This document shows positions 14,301 to 22,292 of a stretch of 22,798 bases of DNA, piece after piece. How positions within the stretch are numbered: position 1 is the stretch's first letter; the number at the start of each line of letters is the position of its first letter. Origin of the DNA: CAYNYI01 sp964401455 (GTDB taxonomy: Bacteria > Fibrobacterota > OXYB2-FULL-49-7 > CAYNYI01). The stretch lies in assembly GCA_964401455.1 (NCBI GenBank), contig CAYNYI010000047.1, forward strand, positions 1-22,798, given 5' to 3'. Below the pieces are notes generated by a model, which was given only the letters and a program-made list of their open reading frames with translations, had not been told where the DNA came from and did no database searches. The position numbers and the translations under genes are program-made.

Positions 14301-17021
14301 GTGCCACAAAAGAAAAAATCAACAGCGAAGAAACGTAGTAGCGCGGCTTCAGAAAAGTATGTCTATCTATTCGGGAAAGGCAAAAAAGAAGGCAGTCAGA
14401 AAATGAAAAACCTTCTCGGCGGTAAGGGCGCAAACCTTGCCGAGATGGGACGTCTCGGGGTTCCGGTTCCTCCGGGCTTTACAATAAGCACCGATATGTG
14501 TACGGTATTCTACAAGCTTGCGCGTAAATATCCGAAATCTCTTGAAAAAGAAATTGATAACGGAATAAAACACATCGAGAAAGATATGGGTAGAAAATTC
14601 GGCGACAAAGACCGCCCTCTTCTTGTTTCCGTCCGTTCCGGAGCGAGAGTTTCCATGCCCGGAATGATGGATACCGTTCTTAACCTCGGTCTTAATGATA
14701 CTTCGGTTAAAGGTCTCATAAAAGAATCCGGAAACGAGAGATTCGGCTGGGATTCCTACCGCAGGTTCATCCAGATGTACGGTGATGTAGTTATGGGACT
14801 TAAACCCGAGAATAAAGAAGATGAAGACCCGTTTGAGGTTATTATCGAAAAGAAAAAGAAGAAAAGAAAAGTCGAAAATGATATTGACCTTACAGCTGAC
14901 GATCTCAAAGAACTCGTTCAGGAGTTCAAGGATGCGATTAAAAAGAAAACCGGAAAGAATTTTCCCACAAATCCTAAAGATCAGCTTTGGGGAGCAATAA
15001 ACGCTGTTTTCGGTTCCTGGATGAATGACAGAGCGATCCGCTACCGCAAAATGGAGGGAATTCCAGCCGAATGGGGTACAGCGGTCAATGTTCAGGCTAT
15101 GGTATTCGGCAATATGGGTGATGACTGCGGTACCGGTGTTGCTTTTACAAGAGACCCGGCTACCGGTAATAAAATGTTCTACGGGGAATATCTTATAAAC
15201 GCCCAGGGTGAAGATGTTGTCGCGGGTATCCGTACTCCCCAGCCTCTTAACTCTACGACGAAGAGAGATAAAACTCATAAGACTCTCCAGGAAATTATGC
15301 CTAAACCCTATAAGGAACTTGAGACTATATACAAGAAGCTTGAGAAACATTACAAAGATATGCAGGACATAGAGTTTACAATAGAAAAAGGCAAACTCTG
15401 GATGCTGCAGACACGTACCGGTAAAAGAACAGCCGCTGCAGCTGTAAAGATTGCTGTTGATATGGTAAAAGAAAAACTGATCAGCCAGAAAACCGCTGTC
15501 ATGCGTGTGGCTCCTTCGCAGATCGATCAGCTTCTGCACCCCTGTTTCGATCCTAAAGCCATAAAGAAAGCTAAAGTTATAGCTTCCGGGCTTCCCGCCT
15601 CACCGGGCGCGGCAACCGGCCAGGTGGTCTTTCACGCGGAAGACGCCGAGGAATGGGCCAAAAAAGGCAAAAAGGTTATTCTTGTCCGTATAGAGACTTC
15701 TCCTGAAGATCTCGGAGGAATGGACGCTGCCCAGGGTATTCTGACGGCCCGCGGCGGAATGACTTCTCACGCGGCTGTTGTAGCCCGCGGAATGGGGAAA
15801 TGCTGTGTAGCCTGCTGCGGAGCCCTTACAATCAACTACAAGAAAAAATCTATAACGATCGGTAAAAAGACCATTAAAGAAGGTGACTTTGTATCTATCG
15901 ACGGTTCCACCGGTAATGTCATGGACGGAAAAATCGATACCATCAATCCGGAACTTTCAGGTGATTTCGGAAAAATAATGACATGGGCCGATAAATTCCG
16001 TAAAATCAAAGTCCGTACAAATGCCGATAATCCGAAAGATGCCGCTCAGGCAATTAAATTCGGTGCCGAAGGTATAGGACTTTGCCGCACGGAGCATATG
16101 TTCTTTGAAGGCGACAGGATAAAAGCCGTCAGGGAAATGATACTTGCCGATAATATAGATAACCGTAAGAAAGCTCTCAAGAAACTTCTTCCTATCCAGA
16201 GAAAAGACTTCGAGGGAATCTTCAAGGCCATGAACGGCAAACCTGTTACAATAAGACTGCTTGATCCGCCGCTGCATGAGTTTGTTCCTCATGAGGACGC
16301 CGCTCAGAAAGACATGGCGAAAGAACTCGGTGTAAACCCTTCTGTTGTAAAAGAAAGAGTTGAAGCACTCAGAGAATTCAACCCTATGCTCGGACACAGA
16401 GGATGCCGTCTCGGAATCATTTATCCTGAGATCACTGAAATGCAGACGAAGGCCATAATCGAGGCGGCCTGCAATATGAAAAAGAAAAAGATCAAGGTAC
16501 TTCCCGAAATTATGGTCCCGCTCGTAGGAACCATGAAGGAATTCGAGGATCAGAAAGCGGTTATAGACAAAGCCGCCGAAGAAGCCATGAAATCCAAGAA
16601 GATGAAGGTGGAGTACATGGTCGGTACGATGATTGAGATCCCTCGTGCCGCTCTTACAGCCGACAAAATCGCCGAAAAGGCCGAGTTCTTCTCATTCGGC
16701 ACTAATGACCTTACCCAGATGACTTTTGGATACAGCCGTGATGACGCAGGTGTATTTCTGCCGGATTATGTCGATAGAGGAATCCTCCCTGAAGACCCGT
16801 TCCAGGTTCTTGATCAGGAAGGAGTTGGACAACTCGTCAAGGTCGGGCTGGAAAGAGGACGTTCTACCAATAAGAAGCTGAAAGTCGGTATTTGCGGTGA
16901 GCACGGGGGAGAGCCCAAGTCCGTTGCTTTCTGTACAAAAATAGGTATGAATTATGTCAGCTGTTCGCCCTATCGTGTGCCGATCGCAAGACTCGCCGCG
17001 GCGCAGACAGCTATAAATTAA
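14301..17021 (+). CDS. ppdK: Pyruvate, phosphate dikinase
   Basis: 906 residues. It catalyses PEP + AMP + PPi <-> pyruvate + ATP + Pi in the cytoplasm, in glycolysis or gluconeogenesis depending on conditions. Seen: the nucleotide-binding N-terminal domain (YVYLFGKG, LLGGKGANLAEMGRLGVPVPPGF, VSVRSGARVSMPGMMDTVLN), the swivelling phosphohistidine domain with H490 in GGMTSHAAVVARG, and the PEP/pyruvate barrel (LCRTEHMFF, RLLDPPLHEFVPH, MLGHRGCRLG, FFSFGTNDLTQM) ending with catalytic C865 in VGICGEHGG. Length is slightly above the usual 870-890 because of a basic N-terminal extension (MPQKKKSTAKKRSSAAS). It starts with GTG behind a consensus ribosome site, and hppA follows 40 bp downstream. A terminator 58 bp upstream suggests regulated readthrough or a close proximal promoter. 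Confidence 0.97.
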   Translation: MPQKKKSTAKKRSSAASEKYVYLFGKGKKEGSQKMKNLLGGKGANLAEMGRLGVPVPPGFTISTDMCTVFYKLARKYPKSLEKEIDNGIKHIEKDMGRKFGDKDRPLLVSVRSGARVSMPGMMDTVLNLGLNDTSVKGLIKESGNERFGWDSYRRFIQMYGDVVMGLKPENKEDEDPFEVIIEKKKKKRKVENDIDLTADDLKELVQEFKDAIKKKTGKNFPTNPKDQLWGAINAVFGSWMNDRAIRYRKMEGIPAEWGTAVNVQAMVFGNMGDDCGTGVAFTRDPATGNKMFYGEYLINAQGEDVVAGIRTPQPLNSTTKRDKTHKTLQEIMPKPYKELETIYKKLEKHYKDMQDIEFTIEKGKLWMLQTRTGKRTAAAAVKIAVDMVKEKLISQKTAVMRVAPSQIDQLLHPCFDPKAIKKAKVIASGLPASPGAATGQVVFHAEDAEEWAKKGKKVILVRIETSPEDLGGMDAAQGILTARGGMTSHAAVVARGMGKCCVACCGALTINYKKKSITIGKKTIKEGDFVSIDGSTGNVMDGKIDTINPELSGDFGKIMTWADKFRKIKVRTNADNPKDAAQAIKFGAEGIGLCRTEHMFFEGDRIKAVREMILADNIDNRKKALKKLLPIQRKDFEGIFKAMNGKPVTIRLLDPPLHEFVPHEDAAQKDMAKELGVNPSVVKERVEALREFNPMLGHRGCRLGIIYPEITEMQTKAIIEAACNMKKKKIKVLPEIMVPLVGTMKEFEDQKAVIDKAAEEAMKSKKMKVEYMVGTMIEIPRAALTADKIAEKAEFFSFGTNDLTQMTFGYSRDDAGVFLPDYVDRGILPEDPFQVLDQEGVGQLVKVGLERGRSTNKKLKVGICGEHGGEPKSVAFCTKIGMNYVSCSPYRVPIARLAAAQTAIN

Positions 17022-17061
17022 TTGGATTTGTGATTAATAAATAATAGGAAAGGAAAAATTC

Positions 17062-19149
17062 ATGGACTCAGTTTTTTACATAGTACCGGGTTCGGCAATC
17101 CTTGCCCTCTTGTTCGCATATATCAAGAGCGCATGGGTCAACAAACAGGACGCCGGTACGGATAAAATGAAGGAAATAGGAAATGCCGTCCGCGAGGGCG
17201 CGATGGCTTTTCTTTCCCGCGAATATAAAGTACTTGCCATATTCGTGGTCGCCGTTTCGGTGCTTCTTGCGATAGGTTATGAAGGCAGTGTTAAACTTAC
17301 GGCTCTTTCTTTTATTGTCGGCGCGGTCTGTTCAGGCCTTGCCGGTTTTTTTGGAATGCGTGTCGCAACCGCCGCGAATTCCCGTACAACAAACGGAGCG
17401 CGCGAAGGCCTTAGTAAGGCCCTGAACGTAGCTTTCGCCGGCGGAACTGTTATGGGAATGTGCGTTGTCGGACTGGGAATACTCGGGCTGTCCGTACTTT
17501 TCATTATCTACATGAGAAATTTCGCTCCGGGAGGCGATATAAATCAGGTCAGAGATATTGTTCTTCCTATACTGAGCGGTTTTTCGCTTGGTGCTTCTTC
17601 AATAGCGCTGTTCGCGAGAGTAGGTGGAGGTATATACACAAAAGCCGCCGATGTAGGTGCCGATCTTGCCGGTAAGGTACAGGCCGGAATTCCTGAGGAT
17701 GATCCCCGTAATCCGGCTACAATAGCAGACAATGTCGGAGACAATGTGGGTGATGTGGCCGGTATGGGTGCCGACCTTTTTGAGTCTTATGTCGGTTCTA
17801 TTGTAGGCGCTATGGTTCTCGGAGCCACTGCTGTAGGTCTTTCTAAGCCGCTGTCTCTTGTTATGCTGCCGCTTTATCTCGCCGGAGTAGGAATACTTGT
17901 TTCTATAGTTGGGACTTTCTTTGTTAAAACAAAGGAAGGCGGAAATCCGCAGACAGCCTTGAATATAGGAACCTTCGGGTCCGGATTCATTATGCTGATA
18001 CTATCCTATCCCATTATTATGAAAGTAGTAGGCGGTGAATTTATCTTGAGCGGAAAAACTTATACTCCTCTTGGAATTTTTCTTTCCACAGTAGCAGGTC
18101 TTGTAGCCGGTATCGCCATAGGGATGATTACTGAATACTACACAGCGGAAAGCAAAAAACCGGCGCAGGAAGTCGCCGCCCAGTCAGAAACAGGGCCGGC
18201 CACCAATATTATTGCCGGACTCGGTCTGGGTATGAGATCCACCGCGGCTCCGGTGCTTTTTATAGTCGCGGCTATTCTTATCGCTTACCATTTTTCCGGT
18301 TTATACGGCATTGCGATTGCGGCTGTCGGAATGCTTGCTACAACAGGTATACAGCTTGCGGTTGACGCATACGGACCTATTGCGGATAATGCCGGCGGAC
18401 TCGCTGAAATGGCAGAGCTGCCCCCGGAAGTACGTGAGCGCACAGACAAGCTTGACGCTGTCGGAAATACAACAGCAGCTATAGGTAAAGGGTTTGCTAT
18501 CGGATCTGCGGCTCTTACGGCTCTTGCTCTTTTTGCAGCTTACCGCGCAACAATAGAGAATATCTCCGGCACTCCGCTTTTAATTGATATTACAGAACCG
18601 AAAGTCATGGCCGGTCTTTTTCTCGGTGCTATTATGGTCTTTCTTTTTTCATCAATGGCCATGGGTGCGGTAGGGCGCGCTGCTTTCGAGATGATTAAAG
18701 AAGTTGTAAGGCAGTTTAAGGAAATTGACGGACTCATGGAGGGAACCGCTAAAGCAGAGTACGCGAAATGCGTTGATATCTCAACCGCTGCGGCGATAAG
18801 GGAAATGGTTGTTCCGGGACTTCTTGCGATAATCGTACCTGTTGTGGTCGGTTTTGCAGGCGGAGCCGAAATGCTCGGCGGACTTCTTGCGGGTGTAACT
18901 ACAACCGGTGTTCTTATGGCCATATTTATGGCAAATGCGGGCGGTGCCTGGGATAACGCCAAAAAGTATATTGAAGGCGGACATCTCGGCGGAAAAGGTT
19001 CAGAAACCCATAAAGCCGCGGTTGTCGGTGATACTGTGGGCGACCCTTTCAAAGACACAGCCGGACCTTCGCTTAATATACTCATTAAGCTGATGTCGGT
19101 AGTGGCTCTTATTATCGCTCCGATACTCGGAAAAGTACTTTACGGATAA
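17062..19149 (+). CDS. hppA: Membrane-bound ion-pumping pyrophosphatase (K+-dependent, probably Na+-transporting)
   Basis: 695 residues, about 16 hydrophobic segments, inner membrane. It hydrolyses PPi and pumps Na+ and/or H+ outward. The catalytic block runs through ADVGADLAGKVQ, IPEDDPRNPATIADNVGDN and VGDVAGMGADLFESYVG; a second metal-binding block is near the C-terminus (GAWDNAKKYIEGG, AVVGDTVGDPFKDTAGPS). In GNTTAAIGKGF, Ala472 and Gly475 occupy the positions that hold Lys and Thr in K+-independent enzymes, so K+ activation is predicted. Glu241 in DLFESYVGS is at the place of the gate glutamate of Na+-transporting forms such as that of Thermotoga; H+-pumping plant enzymes carry it one helical turn later. 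Specificity is an inference. The ATG follows AGGAAAGGA. It lies 40 bp after ppdK and is followed by a terminator. Confidence 0.96.
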   Translation: MDSVFYIVPGSAILALLFAYIKSAWVNKQDAGTDKMKEIGNAVREGAMAFLSREYKVLAIFVVAVSVLLAIGYEGSVKLTALSFIVGAVCSGLAGFFGMRVATAANSRTTNGAREGLSKALNVAFAGGTVMGMCVVGLGILGLSVLFIIYMRNFAPGGDINQVRDIVLPILSGFSLGASSIALFARVGGGIYTKAADVGADLAGKVQAGIPEDDPRNPATIADNVGDNVGDVAGMGADLFESYVGSIVGAMVLGATAVGLSKPLSLVMLPLYLAGVGILVSIVGTFFVKTKEGGNPQTALNIGTFGSGFIMLILSYPIIMKVVGGEFILSGKTYTPLGIFLSTVAGLVAGIAIGMITEYYTAESKKPAQEVAAQSETGPATNIIAGLGLGMRSTAAPVLFIVAAILIAYHFSGLYGIAIAAVGMLATTGIQLAVDAYGPIADNAGGLAEMAELPPEVRERTDKLDAVGNTTAAIGKGFAIGSAALTALALFAAYRATIENISGTPLLIDITEPKVMAGLFLGAIMVFLFSSMAMGAVGRAAFEMIKEVVRQFKEIDGLMEGTAKAEYAKCVDISTAAAIREMVVPGLLAIIVPVVVGFAGGAEMLGGLLAGVTTTGVLMAIFMANAGGAWDNAKKYIEGGHLGGKGSETHKAAVVGDTVGDPFKDTAGPSLNILIKLMSVVALIIAPILGKVLYG

Positions 19150-19160
19150 TTGATTGAAAC

Positions 19161-19194
19161 AGAGGGGACAGAGAAATCTGTCCCCTCTTTATTT
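19161..19194 (+). terminator. Intrinsic terminator after hppA
   Basis: A perfect 12-bp stem (AGAGGGGACAGA at 19161-19172 with TCTGTCCCCTCT at 19177-19188) is closed by a GAAA tetraloop and followed by TTATTTT. It starts 12 nt after the hppA stop and ends about 20 nt before the adk start. It separates ppdK-hppA from adk-pta-ackA, or lets only part of the transcription through. Confidence 0.9.
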
Positions 19195-19198
19195 TAAA

Positions 19199-19202
19199 GA
19201 GG
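19199..19202 (+). promoter_or_regulatory. Ribosome binding site that fixes the start of adk
   Basis: GAGG (within AAAGAGG) sits 8 nt before the ATG at 19211. An in-frame TTG at 19154 would make the terminator hairpin coding and has no family support, so it is rejected. Confidence 0.8.
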
Positions 19203-19210
19203 TTAATACT

Positions 19211-19858
19211 ATGCATTTAATATTACTGGGCCCTCCCGGCGTCGGAAAAGGAACATGCGCTGTAAAGCTTGTTGCAAAATACGGAATACCTCAGATATCC
19301 ACAGGTGACATCCTCCGCGCGGCCCGCAAAGAGGGCACTGAGATGGGTAAAAAAGCTGCTGAATACATGGATTCCGGAAGACTTGTTCCCGATGATGTCA
19401 TTGTCGGAATAATTGAGGAAAGACTCAAAGCCGATGACTGTAAAAACGGGGAAATTTTTGACGGTTTCCCGCGTACGGTAGAACAGGCAAAAGCGCTTGA
19501 TGAAATGTTCAAAAAATCCGGAAAAGAACTTGATGCCGTGATTAAACTTACCGCGCCGGATGACCTTCTTATTAAAAGGCTTTCCGGAAGGCGTATGTGT
19601 AAAGAATGTAACGCGAATTACAATATTTATTTCGGAAAACCTTCCAAAGAAGGTATATGTGATAAATGCGGAGGGGAATTATATCAGAGAGATGACGACA
19701 ATGAAGCAACAATAAAGAACAGGTTGAAAGTTTTTTATGAACAGACTTCTCCTCTTGATGAATATTATAAGAAACAGAACAAGATAATACCTATCGACGC
19801 GTCCAACGAATCTGACGGTACGGTTGCCGCTATAACAGCGGCTCTTGAGGATAAATAG
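19211..19858 (+). CDS. adk: Adenylate kinase (long form with zinc-binding LID)
   Basis: 215 residues from the ATG at 19211, normal for the long bacterial form. It catalyses ATP + AMP <-> 2 ADP in the cytoplasm. Seen: P-loop GPPGVGKGT (7-15), AMP-site ISTGDILR, DGFPRT at 84-89, RLSGRR before the LID, and four LID cysteines C130, C133, C150 and C153 (MCKEC, ICDKC) that should hold a zinc ion. Next to ppdK its job is likely to balance the AMP that PPDK consumes or releases. It starts about 20 nt after the hppA terminator and is followed within 14 nt by pta. Confidence 0.97.
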   Translation: MHLILLGPPGVGKGTCAVKLVAKYGIPQISTGDILRAARKEGTEMGKKAAEYMDSGRLVPDDVIVGIIEERLKADDCKNGEIFDGFPRTVEQAKALDEMFKKSGKELDAVIKLTAPDDLLIKRLSGRRMCKECNANYNIYFGKPSKEGICDKCGGELYQRDDDNEATIKNRLKVFYEQTSPLDEYYKKQNKIIPIDASNESDGTVAAITAALEDK

Positions 19859-19872
19859 ACCGGAGAAATAAA

Positions 19873-20865
19873 ATGAGCATAGTTGAAAAAATCAGGAAAG
19901 AAGCGTCTGAGAGGGGCGGTACTGTCGTTCTGCCGGAAGGTATGGACAAAAGGATGCAGAAAGCCGCTTCTGTAATTGTCTCGGAAGGTATCGGCAAAGC
20001 GGTTTTGCTCGGCAATCCCGATGATATCAGGGAATCCGCCGCAAACGAGGGAGTAACTCTTGACGGAGTGGAAATAATCGATCATAAATCTTCCGGGAAA
20101 GCCGATGATTACGCTGAAATTCTTTTAAAACGCCGTGAAAAAAAGGGTATGACAAAGGATAAGGCGCTCGAGGCAATGAAAAACGAGCTTTATTTCGGAG
20201 CTGCCATGGTAGCGGCCGGAGATGCTTCGGGTTGTGTCGCTGGCGCTAATAATACCACCGGCGATGTGATACGTTCGGCTCTTCATGTAATAGGCTTGAA
20301 AGAAGGGATTTCTGTAATATCAGGCGCCTTTCTTATGGTTGTTCCTGATTATCCGGAAAAAGGTTCCGATAAAACATTCATATATGCCGATTGCGGTGTA
20401 TGTCCGGATCCTTCTTCTGCGCAGCTCGCATCAATAGCCGCGGCTTCTTCCGCTACCTGTAAAATGCTTACAGGGGAAGACCCGGTTGTAGCTATGCTCA
20501 GTTTCAGCACCAAGGGCAGCGCTGATCATCCGCATGTGACCAAGGTTCAGGATGCTCTTAAAATTGCCTCCGAGAAATTTCCCGAATTGAATATTGACGG
20601 TGAACTACAGTTCGACGCCGCGGTAATTCCGGCTATCGGTAAGAAAAAAGCACCGGACAGCAAGGTTGCGGGTAATGCAAATGTACTTGTTTTTCCCGAT
20701 CTTAACTCCGGAAATATCGGTTATAAAATTACAGAGCGGCTTGCCGGCGCTTTTGCCGTGGGTCCGCTTCTACAGGGGCTGGCCAAGCCGGTAAATGATC
20801 TTTCCCGGGGTTGTTCGGTTGACGATATTGTGAGCGTTTCGGCGATTACTCTTTTACAGTCATAG
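19873..20865 (+). CDS. pta: Phosphate acetyltransferase (short, class I)
   Basis: 330 residues, the size of single-domain Pta. It converts acetyl-CoA + Pi to acetyl phosphate + CoA in the cytoplasm. Motifs seen: VVLPEGMDKRMQKAA at the N-terminus, AAMVAAGDASGCVAGANNTTGDVIRSAL, a central FIYADCGVCPDPSSAQLA, VAMLSFSTKGSADHPHVTKV, GELQFDAAV, ANVLVFPDLNSGNIGYK and the C-terminal GPLLQGLAKPVNDLSRGCSVDDI. It lies 14 nt after adk with a GGAG site before its ATG, and 18 nt before ackA, so the three genes look like one transcript. Phosphate butyryltransferase is the close alternative, but the ackA neighbour and full motif set favour Pta. Confidence 0.96.
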   Translation: MSIVEKIRKEASERGGTVVLPEGMDKRMQKAASVIVSEGIGKAVLLGNPDDIRESAANEGVTLDGVEIIDHKSSGKADDYAEILLKRREKKGMTKDKALEAMKNELYFGAAMVAAGDASGCVAGANNTTGDVIRSALHVIGLKEGISVISGAFLMVVPDYPEKGSDKTFIYADCGVCPDPSSAQLASIAAASSATCKMLTGEDPVVAMLSFSTKGSADHPHVTKVQDALKIASEKFPELNIDGELQFDAAVIPAIGKKKAPDSKVAGNANVLVFPDLNSGNIGYKITERLAGAFAVGPLLQGLAKPVNDLSRGCSVDDIVSVSAITLLQS

Positions 20866-20883
20866 TCTTACAGGAGTCTTTTA

Positions 20884-22083
20884 ATGAATATTCTGGTTTT
20901 AAACTGCGGCAGTTCCTCGGTTAAATATAAACTCTATGAAATGGAGACTCACCGTAGAATCGCCAAGGGTCAGGTGGAACGCGTCGGCCTTCTGCACGGC
21001 GTTATGAAGCACAGCGCCGAAGGGAAGGATCCTGTTGTACTTGAGGAAGATTTTCCGGACCATATGTGCGCTGTCCAAAAGATTATTGATACTCTTGTCC
21101 ATCCTGAGCACGGGCTTTTTTCTTCTAAAGAAGAAATACAGGGGATAGGCCACAGGGTTGTTCACGGCGGTGAAAATTTTCAGGAATCTGTGCTTGTAGA
21201 TGAAAATGTAATTGAAGGAATAAAAAAGTGCTCCGGTTTTGCGCCTCTTCATAACCCGGCGAATCTCACGGGTATCGAGGCCTGCCGCAAGCTTTTAAGC
21301 GGAATTCCGAATGTCGCGGTTTTCGACACGGCTTTCCATTCTAAAATGCCCCGTAAGGCTTATATCTACCCCATAGACTACGATTATTATAAAAAGCTCG
21401 GGGTCAGGCGGTATGGTTTCCACGGAACTTCTCATTATTATGTATCAAGACGCGCCTCGGAGATACTCGGTCTCGACCGGCCCGCGAAGATTATAACTGT
21501 CCATCTCGGAAACGGATCTTCAATTACTGCGGTTAAAGAGGGATGGGGTGTTGATACCAGTATGGGTTTTACTCCTCTTGAAGGGCTTCCGATGGGTACC
21601 CGTTCGGGAGACATCGATACCGCTATTGTTTTTTATCTGATGGAGCATGACGGCCTGAATTGTGACGAGGTCAATGGTATTCTTCAGAAGAAATCCGGAT
21701 TAAAAGGTATGTCAGGAGTGGGGAGCGATATGCGTGAGGTGCTCGAGGCGGCGGATTCGGGGAATGAACGTGCGCAGGCTGCGCTTGAGGTGCTTACTTA
21801 CAGGATCAAGAAATATATCGGCTCATATATGGCCGCTTTGAATGGCGCCGACGCTATTGTTTTTACTGCCGGTATCGGGGAGAATGTTTCCAGAATCAGA
21901 AAAGAAGCTCTCTCTGATATGGATAATCTCGGTGTCAGGATTGATGATAAACTGAATGATTCCTGCCAGTCGAAAGAGATGCTGATTTCTTCTGATGATT
22001 CTGATGTCAAGGTTTATGTTATTCCGACTAATGAGGAACTTGTTATCGCGGATGATTCCGCCAGGATTATTAAAAACCTTTAG
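20884..22083 (+). CDS. ackA: Acetate kinase
   Basis: 399 residues, normal length. It converts acetyl phosphate + ADP to acetate + ATP in the cytoplasm and completes the Pta-AckA route. Seen: the ASKHA phosphate loop MNILVLNCGSSSVKYKLYE, GHRVVHGGE, HNPANLTGIEA, VAVFDTAFHSKMP, YGFHGTSHYYVS, the nucleotide motif HLGNGSSITAV, DTSMGFTPLEGLPMGTRSGD, FTAGIGEN and the C-terminal glutamate motif TNEELVIADDSARII. An AGGAG site precedes the ATG. It is the last gene of the energy cluster; no convincing terminator lies between its stop and the tRNA promoter. Confidence 0.97.
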   Translation: MNILVLNCGSSSVKYKLYEMETHRRIAKGQVERVGLLHGVMKHSAEGKDPVVLEEDFPDHMCAVQKIIDTLVHPEHGLFSSKEEIQGIGHRVVHGGENFQESVLVDENVIEGIKKCSGFAPLHNPANLTGIEACRKLLSGIPNVAVFDTAFHSKMPRKAYIYPIDYDYYKKLGVRRYGFHGTSHYYVSRRASEILGLDRPAKIITVHLGNGSSITAVKEGWGVDTSMGFTPLEGLPMGTRSGDIDTAIVFYLMEHDGLNCDEVNGILQKKSGLKGMSGVGSDMREVLEAADSGNERAQAALEVLTYRIKKYIGSYMAALNGADAIVFTAGIGENVSRIRKEALSDMDNLGVRIDDKLNDSCQSKEMLISSDDSDVKVYVIPTNEELVIADDSARIIKNL

Positions 22084-22099
22084 ATCCGGCTTTTACGGA

Positions 22100-22128
22100 T
22101 TGAATACGGACCCGAAAAGTATTATATT
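22100..22128 (+). promoter_or_regulatory. Sigma70-type promoter of tRNA-Ser
   Basis: TTGAAT (22100-22105) and TATATT (22123-22128) are separated by exactly 17 bp. A start near 22135 would leave a short leader before the tRNA at 22146. Confidence 0.6.
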
Positions 22129-22145
22129 GTTCGACTGATTTTTCA

Positions 22146-22228
22146 GGAGAGGTGTCCGAGTGGCTTAAGGAGCACGCTTGGAAAGCGTGTGTAGGAAACT
22201 ACCCAGGGTTCGAATCCCTGCCTCTCCG
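22146..22228 (+). tRNA. tRNA-Ser (anticodon GGA)
   Basis: The acceptor stem GGAGAGG (22146-22152) pairs perfectly with CCTCTCC (22221-22227), with discriminator G at 22228. The anticodon stem CACGC/GCGTG encloses TTGGAAA, giving anticodon GGA at 22180-22182, which reads UCC/UCU. A long variable arm (GTAG-GAAA-CTAC) and the T arm CAGGG-TTCGAAT-CCCTG identify a class II serine tRNA. CCA is not encoded. It has its own promoter and terminator, so it is probably a separate transcription unit. Confidence 0.97.
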
Positions 22229-22238
22229 TTTGAATACG

Positions 22239-22275
22239 GCCCCTTTTCCGGGATGCGGAGGAGGGGCTTTTTTTT
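22239..22275 (+). terminator. Intrinsic terminator after tRNA-Ser
   Basis: GCCCCTTTTCCG (22239-22250) pairs with CGGAGGAGGGGC (22256-22267), 12 bp including two G-U pairs, around loop GGATG. A tract of eight Ts follows. Confidence 0.9.
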
Positions 22276-22292
22276 AAGTCTTATGAGGCATA

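Noticed and set aside
14367..15539. A 390-codon open frame on the minus strand inside ppdK
   Set aside because: It lies wholly antisense to a firmly identified gene, has no recognisable domain, and long antisense frames are common opposite biased coding sequence.
18540..19085. A 181-codon open frame on the minus strand inside hppA
   Set aside because: Antisense shadow of a conserved membrane protein; its Ser/Pro/Ala-rich translation has no domain pattern.
19154..19210. Upstream TTG start for adk
   Set aside because: It would make the hppA terminator hairpin coding, and the ATG at 19211 has a good GAGG site and the normal family N-terminus.
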